Origin: Tubiluchus corallicola
Taxonomy: Eukaryota > Priapulida > Priapulimorpha > Priapulimorphida > Tubiluchidae
Reading direction: 5' to 3'
DNA length: 64,000 nt
Assembly: GCA_030141605.1 (NCBI GenBank)
Contig: JAQGDQ010000676.1
Coordinates: 30,001 to 94,000 of the forward strand
Below the pieces are notes generated by a model, which was not told where the DNA came from, searched no databases, and was given only the letters and a program-made list of their open reading frames with translations. This document shows, in pieces, positions 34,356-44,619 of this stretch; position 1 is the stretch's first letter, and the number at the start of each line of letters is the position of its first letter. The position numbers were made by a program, and so were the translations under genes.

Positions 34356-35138
34356 AAGCAACATGTAACGGCGAGTGTAACTTATATGACTGGAGCTGCC
34401 CGTACTAGACATTTCGGAGACAATTAGGTGATTGATTCTACATAACCGTGAATCTAATGCTCAGTGTCTAACCAGTTTTATGAGGTAAAAGTTAAAATAG
34501 AAATGTTGGTCACTAATCACTTACAACTGACAGCATAGTAAATGTTTTTTTTATTTTTCTTCACCATAAATTTACATTAATTTAACAATAAAATACACAA
34601 AAATACAAATGAACATGGAAGGGCGGCAAAAAACCAAAAGTTAGCGAGTCAACCACCCTTCTCAGAAAGACAGTAAACAAAAAGACGCTAATGACAGCAG
34701 AACACAACTATTAAAAAATACATAAACGTCCAAAACTACAAAAAACAAAAATACAACAACAGCAAAACAACAAAAATCAAAAACCAGTCGTTCCTAAATA
34801 TAGTCAAACATTAAACATAATTATATATGGTCCAAAACACAAAAGAGAATGTTTTAATGTTTAGAAAAACAACATTTACAAGTTAAAATTTAACTTGAAT
34901 CATGGTTATCAGATATGCGTAGCTAAACATTGTGAGATGAAAGTTAAATCTGTAACTGTAAGAGAAGTAACAGTTATCAACTTTTTGTTTTATGGAAGTT
35001 ATAACATGTATCTATAAAGAGACTATGGATACACATGCGAATAGCAAAAAGAAAGAAAAAAGGTAAAAAGGAAAAAGGTAAAAAGCATAGATAAACTAAA
35101 GTCTCTATATCCATCCTACAAAGAGACATAAAACTTAC
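34356..35138. other. Intron, low complexity
   Basis: A-rich stretches (CAAAAACAAAAATACAACAA), a small GGTAAAAAG repeat near 35060, and no exon. Confidence 0.4.
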
Positions 35139-35274
35139 TATGGTATAAACGCTGCCGTTTGGACCATCAAAATATAAACGTTTCTCCAATGAGACTTCCG
35201 TTGTGTTAGGAATGAAATACATTCTGTGAAATACGTGACGCAGCGCTCGTGTTGCTGCTCCGCGCTTCACCAAC
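35139..35274 (-). CDS. Membrane-protein gene exon
   Basis: 136 nt between TTGTTTCAG| and CCATA|GTAAGTT. It encodes LVKRGAATRALRHVFHRMYF, IPNTTEVSLEKRL and YFDGPNGSVYTI. It enters on the last base of an Arg codon begun by the 25-nt exon and leaves at phase 0. The FIP..EVSLE...DGPN blocks look conserved-protein-like, but I cannot name the family. Confidence 0.75.
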
Positions 35275-35779
35275 CTGAAACAAGCAAACCATGAAGTCGC
35301 TTAAACATTATCGAACATCGCTAACTGTTTTCATCTAACGAAAACTATTGCAACACCTATTAATTGTTTGGCTATTTTAGGGTTACCATATTGTCTGAGT
35401 TGAAAAAGAGGACACGGGTACTTGGCCTTCATTTCATCTGTAAATGCACACTGTCGTTTCGGCATTGCTACTTTCTAATTAACTTTTATCAGTTACGCTC
35501 AAAACTGCAAAACAGTGAAACTATAGAAATTTAAAGAAATTCACGTAAAAATAAAACAAAATGGCTCTGCCTAAAGTATTAAAAAAATTGCCGCCATTTC
35601 ACATTGCCAACTGTTTGTGGTGTCTTAACGTTTTTAAGCTTCGCTGGTGCCATCTTTACATGAAACAAAAAACAAATGCGTCATTTTTTCTACACAAAGC
35701 ATAGAACAAAGTACACGATAATGTCCCAACTCTCGTGCAATTTATGTGACCTTATAAACGAAGTAGTTATGCAGTTTAG

Positions 35780-35870
35780 TAAATCCAGGTAAATCAGACA
35801 TTTGTGCTCAGTGTGTCTTTGCAGTCATGCAGGTGAAATAAATTGATTGATTGATTGATTGTGATCTCAT
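35780..35870 (+). mobile_element. Non-LTR 3' tail with (ATTG)n
   Basis: GCAGGTGAAATAAATTGATT followed by ATTG repeats. An inverted relative with (CAAT)n lies at 21702-21790. This is typical of non-LTR 3' ends with microsatellite tails. Confidence 0.55.
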
Positions 35871-35905
35871 ACTTGCACTGAAGATATTAAACATCTTGCA
35901 CTTAC

Positions 35906-35930
35906 CTTGAATTAAGCATCCGCATCCATG
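35906..35930 (-). CDS. 25-nt microexon of the membrane-protein gene
   Basis: Bounded by CGTTTCACGCAG| and TTCAAG|GTAAGTGC. It supplies the tail of one codon, WMRMLNS, and two bases of the Arg codon completed by the next exon. Strong splice sites and downstream phase agreement support it. The upstream partner exon is missing. Confidence 0.55.
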
Positions 35931-36756
35931 CTGCGTGAAACGGGAGGAAGAAATTTTATTCTTACAAGTTTATTTCGCACTTAGCTACTTATCCTCACAT
36001 TCAGAAATGAAATTTTCTGTTCGGTTTGCCGATAATTGAACTTTCAGTTAAGATTTGGTTTCGGCGAAATTTATTAAGTTTCTTAGCCAAAATTACGGAT
36101 AAAATTCGATAGAGTTTCAGAAGTTTTACTAGTATTTATCCAATTTACCTCTTTTTCCTCCTGATGTTCAAAACTGCTGAAAAATCCTGGCTAAAATACT
36201 TCAAATAAAGCAAACAACTTGTGACAAGCTATTCCTGGAAATGCGGCGTATCTTCAGCGCTGACGACTGTGAAGTTTTGGGGTCTCCAGGCACACTCAAC
36301 CAAAATATCAAACCACGTTTGAAACTAACCACAGTTTGTGCAATGGTAGGCATCTTCCTTACGTGTCAAGGATGTTTGCTTAAGCAAAGATTGCTATAAG
36401 ATGCTGATGTGATGTCACGAACTCTACATCACACTGACATCACAGATGAGCACAGCGGTTTATGAGCATGCTTGTCACGGTACGGCACCTATTTTTCGAC
36501 CAGACAAATGTGACAAAAAGAAGCTTTTCTTAGTGGATTTGCTGAGCCACAGCCACACGTAGCTTTATAAGTTTAACAAAATTTAACTATCCAAAGCAAT
36601 TATTATTTAATCTAAGATTCAATTTAAAAAAAGCTATGGTAATTTTCAATATTTTAGCGGATTCTTTATTTTGAACTAATGTCTACACAATCGTACGGTT
36701 TTCCTTTAAACACACGCCGCAATACTGTAACTACGTATACGTCTTACTTATCCGAC

Positions 36757-37110
36757 TTACCAGTCCGCATGCATCCCGTTGACAGACAACGCAGCATCCA
36801 ACGCAAAAAACTCCCTCGGATGTCTCGCATCCTTAAGCGAAGAGTAGAATTCTACAGTACCGAGGTCCAGGTCTGCCTTGTACAGACTGTAGAGATTCTG
36901 CAGATTGGCTAATGTCACCTCTGTTGACATGGCATCCTGAATGAAATGTGAGAAAACCAAGGTCAAGTCAAACAAAATTTTTTCATGAAGATCTTTGTTT
37001 GAAATTTTCTTTGGCCATGTAATACCCAAAATGCTTCTGTAATCTTGCCTTTGAAACGCATCGATTTCAGCTTTACTTAACAAATTACTAGTGGTTTTAC
37101 TGCGGAACAA
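36757..37110 (-). pseudogene. Non-LTR retrotransposon C-terminal relic
   Basis: 117 codons with FQRQDYRSILGITWPKKISN matching the 'RxILGIxWxDKIxN' post-RT motif of non-LTR elements. The following part is unlike that family. Short, no catalytic residues. Lies in an intron of the membrane-protein gene. Confidence 0.5.
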
Positions 37111-37139
37111 AATCGAGTAATATGCATGATCTTTGCAAG

Positions 37140-37225
37140 ACTAATTTTTGCTGGTGATTCGAAAATCTCAATCTCAATTCGAGTTCAATTCAAATTTTCT
37201 TTCTCTTAGAGAATGCTCACACCCC
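37140..37225. mobile_element. Solo end of the hAT-like family at 17708
   Basis: Ends GAATGCTCACACCCCTAG, preceded by AATTCGAGTTCAATTCAAAT-type palindromic subterminal sequence. No opposite end was found close by. Confidence 0.45.
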
Positions 37226-37310
37226 TAGTTATCACGTGATCTGCATTGGAGTAAGTTTTTGCCGTGATAATTTTAAAAACCATCTGAAAACTTGCTATTT
37301 TAATGACACG

Positions 37311-37380
37311 TGGTTACACTGATGTACGTGATGTAAACAAAGTGACGGCCTGCCAACTAGCGGTCAGCTTGTGAAATAAT
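37311..37380. repeat. Right arm of the 3-kb-spaced inverted repeat
   Basis: Complement of 34290-34355 (GTAAACAAAGTGACGGCC... CTAGCGGTCAGCTTGTG). The flanking ~100 bases show weaker inverted similarity as well. Confidence 0.6.
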
Positions 37381-38190
37381 GTACTGGGTCCGTAAAAATT
37401 TTCTCAACGAATTTACGCGATTTACAAAAATGGCACTACTGGTCTTCCAAAAACTCGGAATTCCGCGGAAAATTCTCATCCCTGGAGATGTTACCGTCAT
37501 GAAGTCCATCAAGTAAAATGATAATAATATGGGATTTTCTATGATTGTGTATGTTTCATGGCATTGCTTTTATTATTTTACTAAATTTTCCGTATTTTTA
37601 TTATTTTACCTTTTTTATCACTGTTGTGGAGATCACTGGCACCTACTAGAATTAAAGAGAATATTGTAGAATGTTCCGTTATATAATAGAACAATCGTCT
37701 TACCTTGTAGAATGTTCTAGAAAGAAACTTCTAGAAGGTTCCCTGGCACCCTATAGCAGGCCGCTGAGAGAGACACTCGCAGATTCACACGGACGCCACT
37801 TACACATTTCTCTTGTATACTTGTATTTTCAGATACACTCAAACGTTTTCCAGATTTTCACGTTTACTGTAAACATTTCGCATTCCTTCATACTTTTGTG
37901 TTGCAGAATTCTCGCTTAATAAACTAGTTTAATTTGACGACGCGTTTTCTGATTTCTCTACGAGCCTTCCGAGAGGAACAAAACACAACAATCACATTCA
38001 ATGTACTTTTAACCAGTCAATATGCCACGGTCTTACATATATTTTATGAAATATATTTTTCAGTAATTTTTTTAGTAATTTTGCTGATCTTTTATTTGTA
38101 AGATGCATTTCATCATCACGTAATACTCCTTTAAAAATATTCAATAAATTATTATTCTTAACTAATGACAAATGTTAAACATAAATCTAC
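37381..38190. other. Intron sequence
   Basis: No exon that would bridge the phase gap was identified. Contains several 'AGAATGTTC(T/C)' repeats near 37667-37740. Confidence 0.35.
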
Positions 38191-38348
38191 CTGTATAAAG
38201 AATGGCAGACCTCTTTCACTATGAATCTGACTGAAATTTGTGAAGCCAGTTAAATCCAGTATTTGCTTGGCGCCCTCACACGGCCAGCAGTCAACAGGTG
38301 GAGCTGTGTACAGTGGATTTGAGAGCAAGCACTTGCTGTCGTATAAAA
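38191..38348 (-). CDS. Membrane-protein gene exon 2
   Basis: 158 nt between TTTGTTTTTAG| and ATACAG|GTAGATT. It completes a Val codon and encodes LYDSKCLLSNPLYTAPPVDC, WPCEGAKQIL, DLTGFTNFSQ and IHSERGLPFFIQ. The cysteine pairs (DCWPCE) suggest an oxidising, lumenal or extracellular location. Leaves at phase 0. Confidence 0.75.
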
Positions 38349-38559
38349 CTAAAAACAAACCATTAAAACTTTATAATTCTAACTACGTGAATGTAGAAAC
38401 TGGCTGTTTACTTTACAGACTTTCATTTCCCACTCGTTGCAAACTGCCATAGAAACAAGAAAAAAGAACATCAAACAAAAATAAAGTAACAAACGTGCAA
38501 ATAAATAAAGAACAAGGATTAACAAATTAATAACAAGCATACTGAAACAGAAAATAATG

Positions 38560-38765
38560 CGAAATTAAACCGTACATACACCATTAGAGAACAAAAACAA
38601 AATTTACCAAGAAACAAACTTGCTAACACATCACAAATCAACATGCATGCACGCCTACACAAAGTCACATACACCATTACAGAACAAAAGCAAAATTTAC
38701 CAATAAACCAACTTGCTAACACATCACAAATCAACATGCATGCATGCCTACACAAAAACACACAT
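38560..38765. repeat. ~102-bp tandem duplication
   Basis: Two copies of 'ACATACACCATTA(G/C)AGAACAAAA ... ACTTGCTAACACATCACAAATCAACATGCATGC', split here to mark the ends only. Confidence 0.9.
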
Positions 38766-39119
38766 ATGCATGTACTTTTAACAGCTGCAAAAAATCAATA
38801 ATTTGACATGATTGTGACGAAATAAACACCATCAGAAACTATCAAGCCAAGAAATAAATTCTTACAAACCTCTACATAAAAATAAGCAAAATAAATGAAC
38901 TTATTGAGGATCTATTCAGCAAACTTCAAGCCAATTTTCAGAAATCAACAGAGACATACAGACTCACTATAACACAACTACCGGCAGCTAGACCACGTAT
39001 AACAGGATTTTGCACTATTTAAAAGCTGTCTATGAGCACTCCAAGTATGTTAGACAAACACACCTACAGGTAATGCAAAATAACGCGATGCTCTCTAATC
39101 AACACACCTGACTTCAGCT

Positions 39120-39535
39120 ATACCCACGGTAGCCCAGAATATAACAGTGACCATAGTGCTGTGGCATTCCAGTATTATATGATATTATATGGGGTAATAT
39201 TGAGGTTATATATATATATATATATATATATACCCACTAGCCCAGAATATAACAGTGACCATAGTGATGTGGCATTCCAGTATTATATGATAACAAGAGC
39301 GTGTTGGGGTAATATTAAGGTTATATATATATATATATATATATATACCCACGCTAGCCCAGAATATAACAGTGACCATAGTGTTGTGTCATTCCAGTAT
39401 TACATGATAACAAGAGCATGTTTGGGTAATATTGAGGTTATATCCACGCTAGCCCAGCCAAAGTCATTCGAATATAATATGATAACAAGAGCCAGTGTTG
39501 GGGGTAATATTGAAATGATTTATCACTTGAAATAG
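39120..39535. repeat. ~115-bp repeats with (TA)n tracts
   Basis: About 3.5 units: AGCCCAGAATATAACAGTGA, CATTCCAGTATTATATGATA, GGTAATATTGAGGTTATA. Two units carry (TA) runs of 20-30 bp. Confidence 0.9.
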
Positions 39536-39604
39536 TTGGAATAATTTTTATAACATTGAATAGTAATTTAAATATAAGTTAGCTACCCAGCACAGGGTAC
39601 AACA

Positions 39605-40253
39605 AAGATGATAGATATTAATGCCATGACTCAGATATTAACACTATGACTAAGATATTAACACTATGACTCAGATATTAACACTACGACTCAGATATCA
39701 ACACTACGACTCAGATATTAACACTACGACTCAGATATCAACACTACGACTCAGATATCAACACTACGACTCAGATATCAACACTGTGACTCAGATATTA
39801 ACACTGCGACTCAGATATCAACACTACGACTCAGATATCAACACTACGACTCAGATATCAACACTACGACTCAGATGTTAACACTGCGACTCAGATGTTA
39901 ACACTGCGACTCAGATACCAACACTACGACTCAGATATCAACACTACGACTCAGATATCAACACTACGACTCAGATATCAACACTACGACTCAGATATCA
40001 ACACTACGACTCAGATATTAACACTGCTACTCAGATATTAACACTGCGACTCAGATATTAACACTGCGACTCAGATATCAACACTACGACTGAGATATCA
40101 ACACTACGACTGAGATATCAACACTACGACTCAGATATCAACACTATGACTCAGATATCAACACTACGACTCAGATACTAACACTACGACACAGATATTA
40201 ACACTACGACTCAGATATTAACACTACGACTCAGATATTAACACTAGGACTCG
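39605..40253. repeat. 20-bp tandem array, about 32 copies
   Basis: Unit ACACTACGACTCAGATATCA in perfect 20-bp register. Common variants at ATATTA and TGCGAC. No spacers. It lies in intron 1 of the membrane-protein gene, away from any splice site. Confidence 0.95.
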
Positions 40254-40561
40254 TAAAAACTATGATTATAGAATTTGTGATTCAAAGATGTGAATATAAT
40301 AGATCTTTGGCATTTAAATATTTGTAGATAATTAAATAATGTCTTCTGAACAAAGCTGTAACTAGTGTTACATAATTAACCATACTAATTAATGTTGCAC
40401 AAATAGGGGTCACTCGGGGCGATAAAATCAAGAATCAGAATTTATTAACCAAACTCTGAATTTGTCAACTAGGTGAACAAATTTCAAATTTACCATCAAA
40501 ACTTAATAACTCAGCAGATTACAATGCATTGACATTAATAATGAATTACAATTTAAATCAA

Positions 40562-40785
40562 AAGACCGGATGGTGTAGCTCATTGCTAGCGTGCTTGCTT
40601 CACTCGCAGGAGGTCGCGGGTTCAACTCCCAGACAAGTCATACCGATGACTTAAAAAATGGTACCACTGGTTCTTCGACCAAACACGCGGGTTTATCGAA
40701 GTAACGTGTGGGTAAGTAGTGTATTACTTAAGGTGTTATAACCGAACTATGACCTAAACGAAATTATTATTTTTATTATCGTTTA
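40562..40785 (+). mobile_element. tRNA-derived SINE
   Basis: The 5' part resembles a tRNA gene: A-box-like TGTAGCTCATTGCTAGCGTG (40574), a 5-bp anticodon-like stem around TTCACTC, and a B box GGGTTCAACTCC (40618-40629). The acceptor strands do not pair, so it is not a functional tRNA. An unrelated body (GGTACCACTGGTTCTTCG) and an AT-rich tail follow. Confidence 0.7.
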
Positions 40786-41384
40786 TCGAACATATTAATC
40801 ACACAAAATCTAAGTGACAACGTGAATTTTACATTGATTCTGAATTCATCTAGTAAGTAAGCCACCACTTAAATTATTAGTGTTGGTTCGCTACAGCTTG
40901 CAGAGTTATTGCCAATTACCACTGAGATTGAAGCTTGGCCAATTCTGTTTAACAATGAAAGGTTGTCAGCTGCCGTTTAAGCATCGAAAAATGTGAGAAT
41001 ATACTTAAGCATTAATGTTCACTTTCTGCTATTTTATGCACACGTATTATGTTCAATCTGGCCGTGGAGTGGTCATGTGAATGGAAATCATTTATTAAGA
41101 CTTAATCATTCATTCACTTTTGCTAGCTACAAGCGGAAAATTAATTCTATTTCTTCTACTTTGGCTCTAGGTCCTCATAACATTAACTTTAAATACGTAA
41201 TGGTTAAATTATTATTTAAAGATTGTCACGTGTGTCTCTTCTTTCCCATTATTGAACATTATTTTATTATAAACTAACACATTTGTATAACGTTCAATTT
41301 TCATTCGTCTTAAATGCAAAATCTGATATTTTTTAATTACTTGATACGTGCGCATTAACTAATTAATTATATTAGTAACAATCC

Positions 41385-41565
41385 CGAGAGGGTGGCTGAC
41401 CTCGATAACTTATAGTTCTTTCGCCACCCTTTCACCACAAATTAATAATTATATTGTACTTTGTAATATTATTGTCTGTTGTATAGATATATAAATCTGT
41501 TAGTTATGTATTTTGCTATTTTAAAAATGGTGATAAACTAATAAACTTACTTACTTACTTTTGTG
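41385..41565 (+). mobile_element. Non-LTR 3' end with (ACTT)n tail
   Basis: GAGAGGGTGGCTGACCTCGA then CTTTCGCCACCC and a long AT-rich stretch ending AATAAACTTACTTACTTACT. This 'CACCC ... (ACTT)n' layout is that of a non-LTR tail. Confidence 0.5.
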
Positions 41566-41691
41566 CTGTAATTCAACCTTTCGATTGCAATGATAAATAA
41601 ACTTAACAAAGTATTACATTGAAAAAACATCAATTTCTAGATCCTGAAAATAAGTTTTTTAAAAAAACAAGTATAAGAAATGAACCAATAC

Positions 41692-42139
41692 CTGTAATTC
41701 TCGGAAAGTATCGAACTACAGGTAAAGCAAAAATACGTAATTGCCGCATAACCGGGTATGCAAATCCTTGCGAACGACGAGCGACTATTTTCTGGCCAAT
41801 TGTTGTAGTGGTAAAAAACAGCACTACAAAGAAAAATGTAGCTATCACTAAAAGTTTAAACATCTTTCGCCGGTCACTTCTTGAGATATTATTTGTTGTA
41901 TTTGGTTTTACGTTTAGATGAGCTTGTTCGCATTGCTTATCATCAAATTCTAACCCAACTCTATCTACAAAGCTCGCATGTGCGAAGTGTTCATCTCCGG
42001 CAGACAAGCTGGTTATGCAATCTTTTATATCGTCGATAGAAAGGTTCCATGATTTCCCTAAATCACGTATGCTGGCAGCTTTTTCTAAAAACGTTTCATA
42101 AAAATAATTAAAATCATCTGTATCAGAGAGAGCTGCCAT
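41692..42139 (-). CDS. Membrane-protein gene exon 1 with start codon
   Basis: ATG at 42139 in a strong context (AACATGGC). An upstream in-frame ATG at 42259 is less likely. The 149 codons begin MAALSDTDDFNYFYETFLEK, with an acidic, helical, soluble N-terminus. A basic stop-transfer-like RSDRRK is followed by a hydrophobic helix (residues ~93-114, FKLLVIATFFFVVLFF), then FAYPVMRQLRIFALP. The donor is ATTACAG|GTATTGG, inside a longer open frame that reads on to a stop at 41630; I prefer splicing because exon 2 joins in phase. Likely a type II or III membrane protein of the secretory pathway. Confidence 0.75.
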
Positions 42140-42366
42140 GTTGGAAATGTAGTAATATGCAAAACAGTGCACCACCAAGGTAATATCTTCCTTTTCTTTT
42201 TTACGTTCGTATTCACGTCCACAACGACCAATCCGTGCGGGCGACTTCCGAGTGTTCAAACAGCTTTTACTCCGAGCATGTCATGTAAAAACATTATGCA
42301 TATACCAAAACAAAATTTACTTTGCGTGTTGAATTTACATTGCAAAATTACAAGAACTTGGTTATA

Positions 42367-42830
42367 GAGGATCACGAAGATTTCAGTATATGAAGAGCAC
42401 CCGTATTGCTGTTTGCCAGGAGGCAATTTTTAACACATTTAACAATAAGAACTACATGAAGTGTCAAGCAGATGTTTAACATTTAGAACGCCTGATCATA
42501 AATAACTATGGAAGTTTTTGCTGAATCAATCAAAGTGGTTTATTTATGATATTGCAGCAATGATCAGGCTGAAATAACAACAACAAAATAATTACATATA
42601 ATACTGCCATACCGCAAACAGCGTAAGTACAAATATAAATGTTTCGAATTATACTAATTTAATAATTGTTCCTTTAATCACAAAAGTATAACTGCAAATA
42701 ATATACCATTCTAAATGTTAAACATCTGCTTGACACTGCATGGAGTTCTTATTGTTAAATGTGTTAAAAATTGCCTCCTGGCAAACAGCAATACGGGTGC
42801 TCTTCATATGCTGAAATCTTCGAGATCCTC
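42367..42830. mobile_element. 464-bp MITE with ~120-bp TIRs and TA duplication
   Basis: Starts GAGGATCACGAAGATTTCAG and ends with the near-exact complement CTGAAATCTTCGAGATCCTC, flanked by TA. The arms are about 120 bp with only a few mismatches; the middle (~220 bp) is AT-rich. Tc1/mariner-type by target site. Confidence 0.9.
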
Positions 42831-43325
42831 TAAATAATTAGTTGCTTTAATTTTTCCTAAAAAAACTATTGATTTATATTACAAAACATATAGTTAGTAT
42901 AGTATAGTAGTTTATACCGCCCATCTCGAGCAATGTACATAAGTTCAATAACAAAAATACAGCAATATCATTACTTGGGATACAGAGGAACCGAAATATA
43001 GGAATAATATATTATATTAATACATTATATGAACAATAATTGAGCAAGTTGGCACCTCGAGATTTTATCTTGGAAAATTGCTTGATGTTAAACTAGTTTC
43101 ACAGATTGATATTGAGCTAGGTTTCATTCCCGCCATCATGTTCAACATTAACATTATGCCCGGCCTTTTATTAAGTGCTGGATTGTGATTGCAGTGAACC
43201 GAACTGTTGAATATCATATAATGCAGTTCATTTCATGCCTGTTTCTTGAACCAGCTTTCTCTTGTACACTTTGTCCAGCACTGCGAACTATACTCTGCCA
43301 ACATGATTTCTGTTGCATCTCAGCT
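42831..43325. other. Intergenic, 3' of OPA3-like gene
   Basis: Contains the presumed 3' UTR of the minus-strand OPA3-like gene. No other feature. Confidence 0.4.
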
Positions 43326-43748
43326 TTATCCCTTGTTATGCTGAAGTTGTTCAACTAATGCCTCCAATCTTTCAAGACGCGCCTTGTATTCTTCCAGTTT
43401 TGATTTGGCGTCTTTTTCCGTTGTTTTCTTCTTTTTACTTGAACTGTGCATTTGCCAGACCATAATGCCCAGTATAACAGACCAGATCACGGCTTCTTCT
43501 AACAAATCAGCTCCTACATTAACCGCCGCTTTAACGTCAAGTGGTTCTGTTTGTTGGGGAGGTTTCCCTAGAATTTTGCTCTCTGCGTTTGACTGAATCC
43601 TGTGGAAGGTGTGCGCTATGGGAAGGCACACGTGGTCTCTGAATTTATCACTCTTTTTTGCTCTCTGTTGAACAGGTTTAGCTAACGGCCGGGATAATCT
43701 TCGTACAACCATAATCCCCAGCTTTGCCAAAGGAAATGAAGTCGCCAT
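43326..43748 (-). CDS. OPA3: OPA3-like mitochondrial protein
   Basis: A 140-aa single-exon ORF. The start MATSFPLAKLGIMVVRRLSR matches the OPA3 N-terminus (FPxAKLxxLxxRxxSKPLA), a mitochondrial-targeting segment. Next come LAKPVQQRAKKSDKFRDHVC, the LPxAxxFHxxE/Q-like LPIAHTFHRIQ, and LGADLLEEAVIW-type sequence (VGADLLEEAVIWSVILGIMV) containing the hydrophobic segment. A Lys/Glu-rich coiled-coil tail (KLEEYKARLERLEALVEQLQ) closes it. OPA3 proteins sit at the mitochondrial outer or inner membrane and influence its morphology and lipid metabolism (family knowledge). Human OPA3 is 179 aa; many invertebrate forms are shorter. The lack of an intron could reflect intron loss or a retrocopy, but the ORF is intact. 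Confidence 0.9.
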   Translation of the reverse strand: MATSFPLAKLGIMVVRRLSRPLAKPVQQRAKKSDKFRDHVCLPIAHTFHRIQSNAESKILGKPPQQTEPLDVKAAVNVGADLLEEAVIWSVILGIMVWQMHSSSKKKKTTEKDAKSKLEEYKARLERLEALVEQLQHNKG

Positions 43749-44190
43749 GTTCGTGTTCTAAACTTAGAAACTCTTTACACGTGTTGCAGTTTTACAACTA
43801 CACCAAAGGCAGTTTCATAACCGAATTTTGAAATTTAAGTACACAATTTTTTTCATACTGTTTTACATTTATGTCAACAAAGTAAGTCCAAGACATACGC
43901 GACATTAAAACTCGTTTACACCGCTTACAAATATGCGAGAAACCACAACCATGCAACTCGGTTATTAACCCGGAACTGGCAGCGAAAGTCCATGCAGGTT
44001 CAGTATCCATGCAAGGGGTAAAATTGTAGCACCTGAAATTACACTATTTTAGTTCTAAATTAATTTTCAAACCAGCCATTGTTTGTTTCACATCAACTAC
44101 AGCAAATGGAACGACAGGTTTTTGGAGGAACTCATCATTTTGAGAATTGGCTTTCTAAGAATTCTCAAAACGGTATGAAGTTTTTCAAAA

Positions 44191-44610
44191 ATGTGTCATT
44201 ATCATGGGATACTGTGTTCTAAATCAAAATCAGGCATTGGCTTCTGGCTGCTCCAAAAACACTGCAAATGCCCCAAATCAACTCCTTTTTGTTGCCGTAC
44301 TGGGTGGAAAATCACTCTTGTGGGAAGCCGATTCACCACACCAGCAGAATCACGATATGCCCCAATCGAAGGTGAAGCCCTAGCAGTGGCAGATGCACTT
44401 CAAAAAGCTAGGTACTTTGCCCTGGGTTGTACAAACCTGACTATTGCAGTGGACCACAAACCATTGCTCAAGATCTTCAGCAACAGATCCCTTGATGACA
44501 TGGCCAACCCTCGCCTTAGGAATCTGAAGGAAAAGACGCTCCGTTTCAAATTCCAGGTCATACATGTCCTGCAGATGGCATCTCTCGACACCCGTCAATT
44601 TACTGTCTAG
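44191..44610 (+). pseudogene. Gypsy-type retrotransposon RNase H relic
   Basis: Encodes KSGIGFWLLQKHCKCP, the AESRYAPIEGEALAVADALQ motif with the catalytic Glu, and LTIAVDHKPLLKIFSN with the Asp, as in Ty3/Gypsy RNase H. It breaks off after KFQVIHV. No RT, integrase or LTR was found around it. It lies between the OPA3-like and annexin genes. Confidence 0.85.
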
Positions 44611-44619
44611 TCGTTTTTT

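Larger units (their letters stand above)
25559..42139 (-). other. Gene span: unidentified single-pass membrane protein
   Basis: Six exons (42139-41692, 38348-38191, 35930-35906, 35274-35139, 31985-31856, 25644-25559) form one minus-strand gene. Phases agree at exon 1/2 and from the 25-nt exon to the stop. Between 38191 (phase 0) and 35930 (needs phase 1) at least one exon of length 3n+1 is missing from my model. The predicted protein has a ~92-residue soluble N-terminus, one membrane helix (about 93-114), and a lumenal or extracellular part with paired cysteines (DCWPCE; DNCLESC). Conserved-looking blocks include HRMYFIPNTTEV, YFDGPNGSVY, QVSGYRRIVLIPADNC and YWKPRS...YVGSFY. The order 'RxI-L-P..C..C....L..D' and the final Trp/Arg-Pro block remind me of cupin/JmjC-like folds, but this is a guess. 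Introns are loaded with transposons and tandem repeats. OPA3 lies 1.2 kb upstream on the same strand. Confidence 0.65.

Noticed and set aside
36120-36215. Candidate missing exon of the membrane-protein gene (PGFFSSFEHQEEKE)
   Set aside because: Attractive splice sites, but its length (42 nt) leaves phase 0 while the next exon needs phase 1.
39605-40253. CRISPR-like regular 20-bp array
   Set aside because: No spacers between repeats, eukaryotic context, no cas genes; an ordinary minisatellite.
40562-40640. Functional tRNA-Val(CAC) gene
   Set aside because: A and B boxes and an anticodon-like stem exist, but acceptor strands do not pair and a SINE body follows.
41630-41691. Read-through C-terminus of membrane-protein exon 1 to a stop at 41630
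   Set aside because: A good donor at 41691 joins exon 2 in phase; the extra 20 residues look like intron translation.
43798-44010. 70-codon minus-strand ORF upstream of OPA3-like gene
   Set aside because: No domain or splice support; likely promoter or 5' UTR sequence.
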